64,000 nucleotides of DNA from Rhyzopertha dominica. Lineage: Eukaryota > Arthropoda > Insecta > Coleoptera > Bostrichidae. A model generated the notes under the pieces. It saw nothing but the letters and a program-made list of their open reading frames with translations, ran no database searches and was not told where the DNA came from. How positions within the stretch are numbered: position 1 is the first letter of the stretch; each line of letters starts with the position of its first letter. Below are positions 61,080 through 64,000 of the stretch, piece by piece. The stretch covers positions 63,080,911-63,144,910 of the forward strand of contig QCXZ01000137.1 in NCBI GenBank assembly GCA_025024175.1, written 5' to 3'. The translations under genes and the position numbers were made by a program.

Positions 61080-61620
61080 TTAATGGAATAAAAATGCTGC
61101 TGCTGCTACCCGTTTACATAGGCAATGTTTTCCAAATACGAGACTTCCTGCCCTCCAGTTTTTAAGACACTTGAAATAACTTTAAGGATGAACTGTCCAT
61201 CACTGAAAAAGTCAAGAGAAGGAACAACAATAGACACTAACAATGAAATTGGATTTTTGGAAGTAATAGATGAAAAACCTCATCTGTCAGTCGGTCTAAA
61301 AAGACTGGCCGATTTTAGCCCCTCTTGGGTACACAGAATAATTAGAGGCTATAAATTCTATTTGTATCACGTGCTGTTAGTTCAAGCTTTAGAAAAGCAG
61401 GATTATCCTAAAAGACCAGGTTTTGAATGCGTGATTTTAAGTTAACATTTGTTTTGCAGATGAATCAACATTTTCAGTGGATTCGAGAGGAACAATTTCA
61501 AATCATCTACTCTGGTTCTGGTCTGGTTCGGAATAAAGTGAGGCCAAACCATTGGGCTTCATTATTTCGCAATGGTTTAAATCGAAATAATTATTTAAGT
61601 TTTTTTAAATAAACATTTTA
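61080..61620 (+). mobile_element. Tc1/mariner (IS630-type) transposase relic: N-terminal half
   Basis: QCFPNTRLPA (about 61121-61150) matches the FPNRRxPx block of the first helix-turn-helix. GFLEVIDEKPHLSVGLKRLA, SWVHRIIRGYKF and VQALEKQDYPKR (61254-61415) follow the pattern VLxxVExNPxxSTRxLAxxxGxSxxxVHRIL...VQALxxxDYPRRxxFCxWLL of insect IS630-like transposases. After a frameshift, FADESTFSV (about 61457-61483) is the block of the first catalytic Asp (FTDEATF). The remainder of the DDE domain is not found, though the frame stays open to 61612. It may be truncated by a deletion. One of the better-preserved relics in the window. Confidence 0.82.
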
Positions 61621-62795
61621 CCAATGCTTCTCGAACATGTAAATTTACAAGTGTTCCAAGAAGATTGATTAGGTACGAAATTATCTTTATATCTTTTTCC
61701 CTAACTCATGGTAGGAAGAAAATATTCAATTAATCATTGGCCACCGATAAGCCTGAAGAATACTAAAATGTGAAAACAGCATTAGTTACATTAATGTTAT
61801 TTAAAAATAATATATCTTTCGATGTGTCGGAGGGGGAATCCGGTATTCATAGAATTCTCGGCGATATGGTGAGGTTGGCGTCATCAAAACCCGAAATTTC
61901 TCTTTTANTTNCTGGCGTGATAAAACAAAAAATATTTACAGGACTTAAGTTTAAGTCATGCACTGGGCGCACTGTTCCCACGAATATATTGTTTGCTTTT
62001 GCTTCATTTAATGTAATTGGTATTGGTTCCTTTTTCGCTGAAAAATCTGTGTAACACTGACAAAGGTCCAGTAAAACTAATGTGGATGATATGTGAGCAG
62101 CTGATATTGTGCTAACACATTTTAAAAATGCGTCTGCAGAGTCTTAGGTAACTGCAGACACAACGAACTAAATATATGACACAATTCTCTTGTAATAAAC
62201 ATATAAATATTCGACATTATGTGCATGTTCGGTTGAACCAAAAGCAACTTTATCATACAAATATGGTTGTATCTTTTATTGAGCAAACCTTCAGCCGAAA
62301 ATCACCTATAGACCTACTGAAATCAGTCAATCGATATCATTAGATTAATTTCCTGTTTATCACCAAACATCTAAAATCTTGTCCTTTTATTATTCATATA
62401 TTCTTTTTTATTATACTTGAACTTACTCGACAGGCATCTATTATTTCTGGAGGAAAAACGCGCCTACCTTCTTACTTGATTTTCGGGTAAGAAAAACCAA
62501 AAAATGGTCTAAGAAATCATTATAATCCAAAATATCTATTACTATTCCAATTCAGCAGATCATGCAACAAAACTTCTTAATTTGACGGACCTTTAATACT
62601 AAATCCGAAGGGCAACAGAACACTTATTTGCTCAAGCGACATTTGGGATTGTATTCCAATTGTTTAAAAGTAAAACAGATAATTTAATGTTTCGGCATTT
62701 ATATTTCTTTTTAATACTTATTTTTGTTTTGTTAATTGTGCTTGTATATTTTAATTGCCACGTCTGAAACAATTAAAATTAAATTAATTATGGAC
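61621..62795. other. Non-coding DNA
   Basis: A 94-codon frame (61770-62054) contains N bases (61908, 61911) and no known motif. The remainder is AT-rich and unrecognised. Confidence 0.4.
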
Positions 62796-63660
62796 CCAAG
62801 CTGCAGAGGCAGTGACCAACCATGAAACAGGCTCTGGTGGTAAAAATTGTAAGTCATCCTCGATTAAAGTTTCCCGAATAAATTAGGAGCAGGAATTCGA
62901 GTGCCTATTTATTAGCGCCACACTTCACTATTCGATGCAGTTTAATTACAAAGTTCAACAAACGAACTTACTTCAGACGACGGAGCGGGAACAATCTCGA
63001 AGAAAATTGTTCGTGTAATTGTGAAGCCGTTGCAAGTAAAAGTGCTTTTAGCAGAAATTCGGCGCGGCGAGTATGCGAAAGCAGAATGAGAAAAACAATT
63101 GGAGCAATTAATCCAAGAAAAACTAATCAAGCAAGATAAATTGCCGGGAGGGAGCCGGCGAGAAATTACTTTATAGTCATGATAAAATATTCACCTATTT
63201 TAATTGGAACTACGATTTATAAAACTAGTTCATTTCGGCGCGGCATCATCAGTCAGACGACGCCCCTCCCGAAAATAAGCGTCGGCCTTTTTACAACTTC
63301 GATGATGCGACCGGATTTTCCAGTATTCAAAGGCGGGGTACATCATACGCGTTGTAGAGGAAATGAATTAATTAAAACAAAGGCATTCCCTAATGGCGGA
63401 GGCGCCCAGCTCGAACCAGTTGTAATGCGGAACCTTTTATGGATGTTGCCCTGGAGAATCCAATAATGATAACACGAACATGAGATTGCTTTGTGCGTCT
63501 TTCTGGGTGGCCCCTCTCGGCGATAAATTCTGCGAAACAATGATGTGTCCTCGTTAGAAATGGGACCCTGTTTAACCCCTAACTGCTGCCTCGGAGACAC
63601 TGCAGTTTTCCATGGAATAATTGATTCGTTTTCACGAAATTCATTAAACAGCTGAAATCG
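62796..63660. other. GC-richer region flanking a PLE end
   Basis: Raised G+C from about 62930 to 63660, interrupted by the PLE-type sequence at 63170-63262. Frames on both strands (63179-63466, minus 63343-63600) lack known motifs. Candidate regulatory DNA with a PLE relic inside it. Confidence 0.35.
63170..63262 (-). repeat. PLE terminal repeat with intact CTGATGA and GAAA boxes
   Basis: On the minus strand CTGATGA (plus 63246-63252), a short GC-rich stem and GAAA (plus 63233-63236) are followed by an AT-rich leader with ATAAATCGTAGTTCCAATTA and GTGAATATTTTATCATGAC. This is the best-preserved terminal signature here, and the following sequence also has the look of a PLE pseudo-LTR junction. 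Stem II is short, so ribozyme activity is uncertain. No PLE coding sequence is seen near it. Confidence 0.6.
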
Positions 63661-64000
63661 CCTCGCTTTTTTACTTTGATTGCTGCTCTGACTAAGCTCG
63701 ATAATTTTTATAGCTATAAGGCATAGGATAGAAACAGTGAGCGATAATCAACAGGTTTGGGATATCCGAGAAGATTAAAACTGAGCACAGATGTTTAAGA
63801 CTTATTTTCATTCTCTAGAAGTAGGTATACGTGCTAATGATACCTGCGTATTTATAAATTTAGAGACTCAGATTTTCAAAGAAAGGTACCGTTTAATGCA
63901 CTTTAATGCGATGTGATTGAAAATTGCAAAAGGGAGGATTTTATTACAGCTTTAAAAATTGAATTGCATTTTTTATGTTTCTCGCATAAAAATTATTAAG
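63661..64000. other. AT-rich non-coding DNA
   Basis: Nothing recognised. Confidence 0.4.

Noticed and set aside
1..64000. CRISPR array, bacterial operons or phage genes
   Set aside because: No regularly spaced repeats, no ribosome-binding sites before frames, and all recognised proteins are eukaryotic transposon types.

Overview
The window looks like intergenic or intronic DNA from an insect nuclear genome. It is AT-rich (about two thirds A+T by eye) and dense in stop codons, with scattered N bases. It is littered with decayed transposons of families usual in arthropods: Penelope-like elements (PLEs) with GIY-YIG endonuclease, Jockey/CR1-type and RTE-like LINEs, an R4/Dong-like LINE with a restriction-like endonuclease, Tc1/mariner relatives, a pogo/Tigger-like element, a THAP-domain relic and a Ty3/KRBA2-type integrase relic. 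A beetle is my guess from this mix, but the order cannot be proved here. I find no convincing intact host gene, tRNA, rRNA or CRISPR array.

Layout. 1-3400: Tc1/mariner relic (1091-1445), a weak LINE ORF1-like stretch, one GC-richer island. 3415-6500: two PLE pieces in the same orientation with a PLE terminal-repeat signature between them, the order expected of PLE head-to-tail tandems. 11161-13869: a pogo-like DNA transposon bounded by 15-bp inverted ends next to TA, carrying a broken transposase and a PLE tail inserted inside it on the opposite strand. 19780-22320: two adjacent LINE reverse-transcriptase relics, the second R4/Dong-like. 24000-24440: Tc1/mariner relic. 27048-28350: a more complete but broken PLE. 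29130-29560: THAP-domain relic with promoter-like motifs upstream. 31890-32460: integrase relic. 35340-37035: RTE-like LINE on the minus strand. 41780-42620 and 58330-60206: Jockey/CR1-type LINEs. 52735-53060 and 61080-61600: further Tc1/mariner relics. Six short PLE-end signatures resembling hammerhead ribozymes are scattered through the window, five of them on the minus strand.

Between the transposons, some two dozen islands of 100-700 bp are clearly richer in G+C and CpG, carry no transposon similarity I can see, and recur every few kilobases. They hold long chance reading frames on both strands and homeodomain- or POU-type motifs. They are the best candidates for conserved regulatory DNA. 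Two near-perfect hairpins (30664-30718, 54623-54677) are unexplained. All transposon calls rest on protein motifs recognised by eye; no database search was run.
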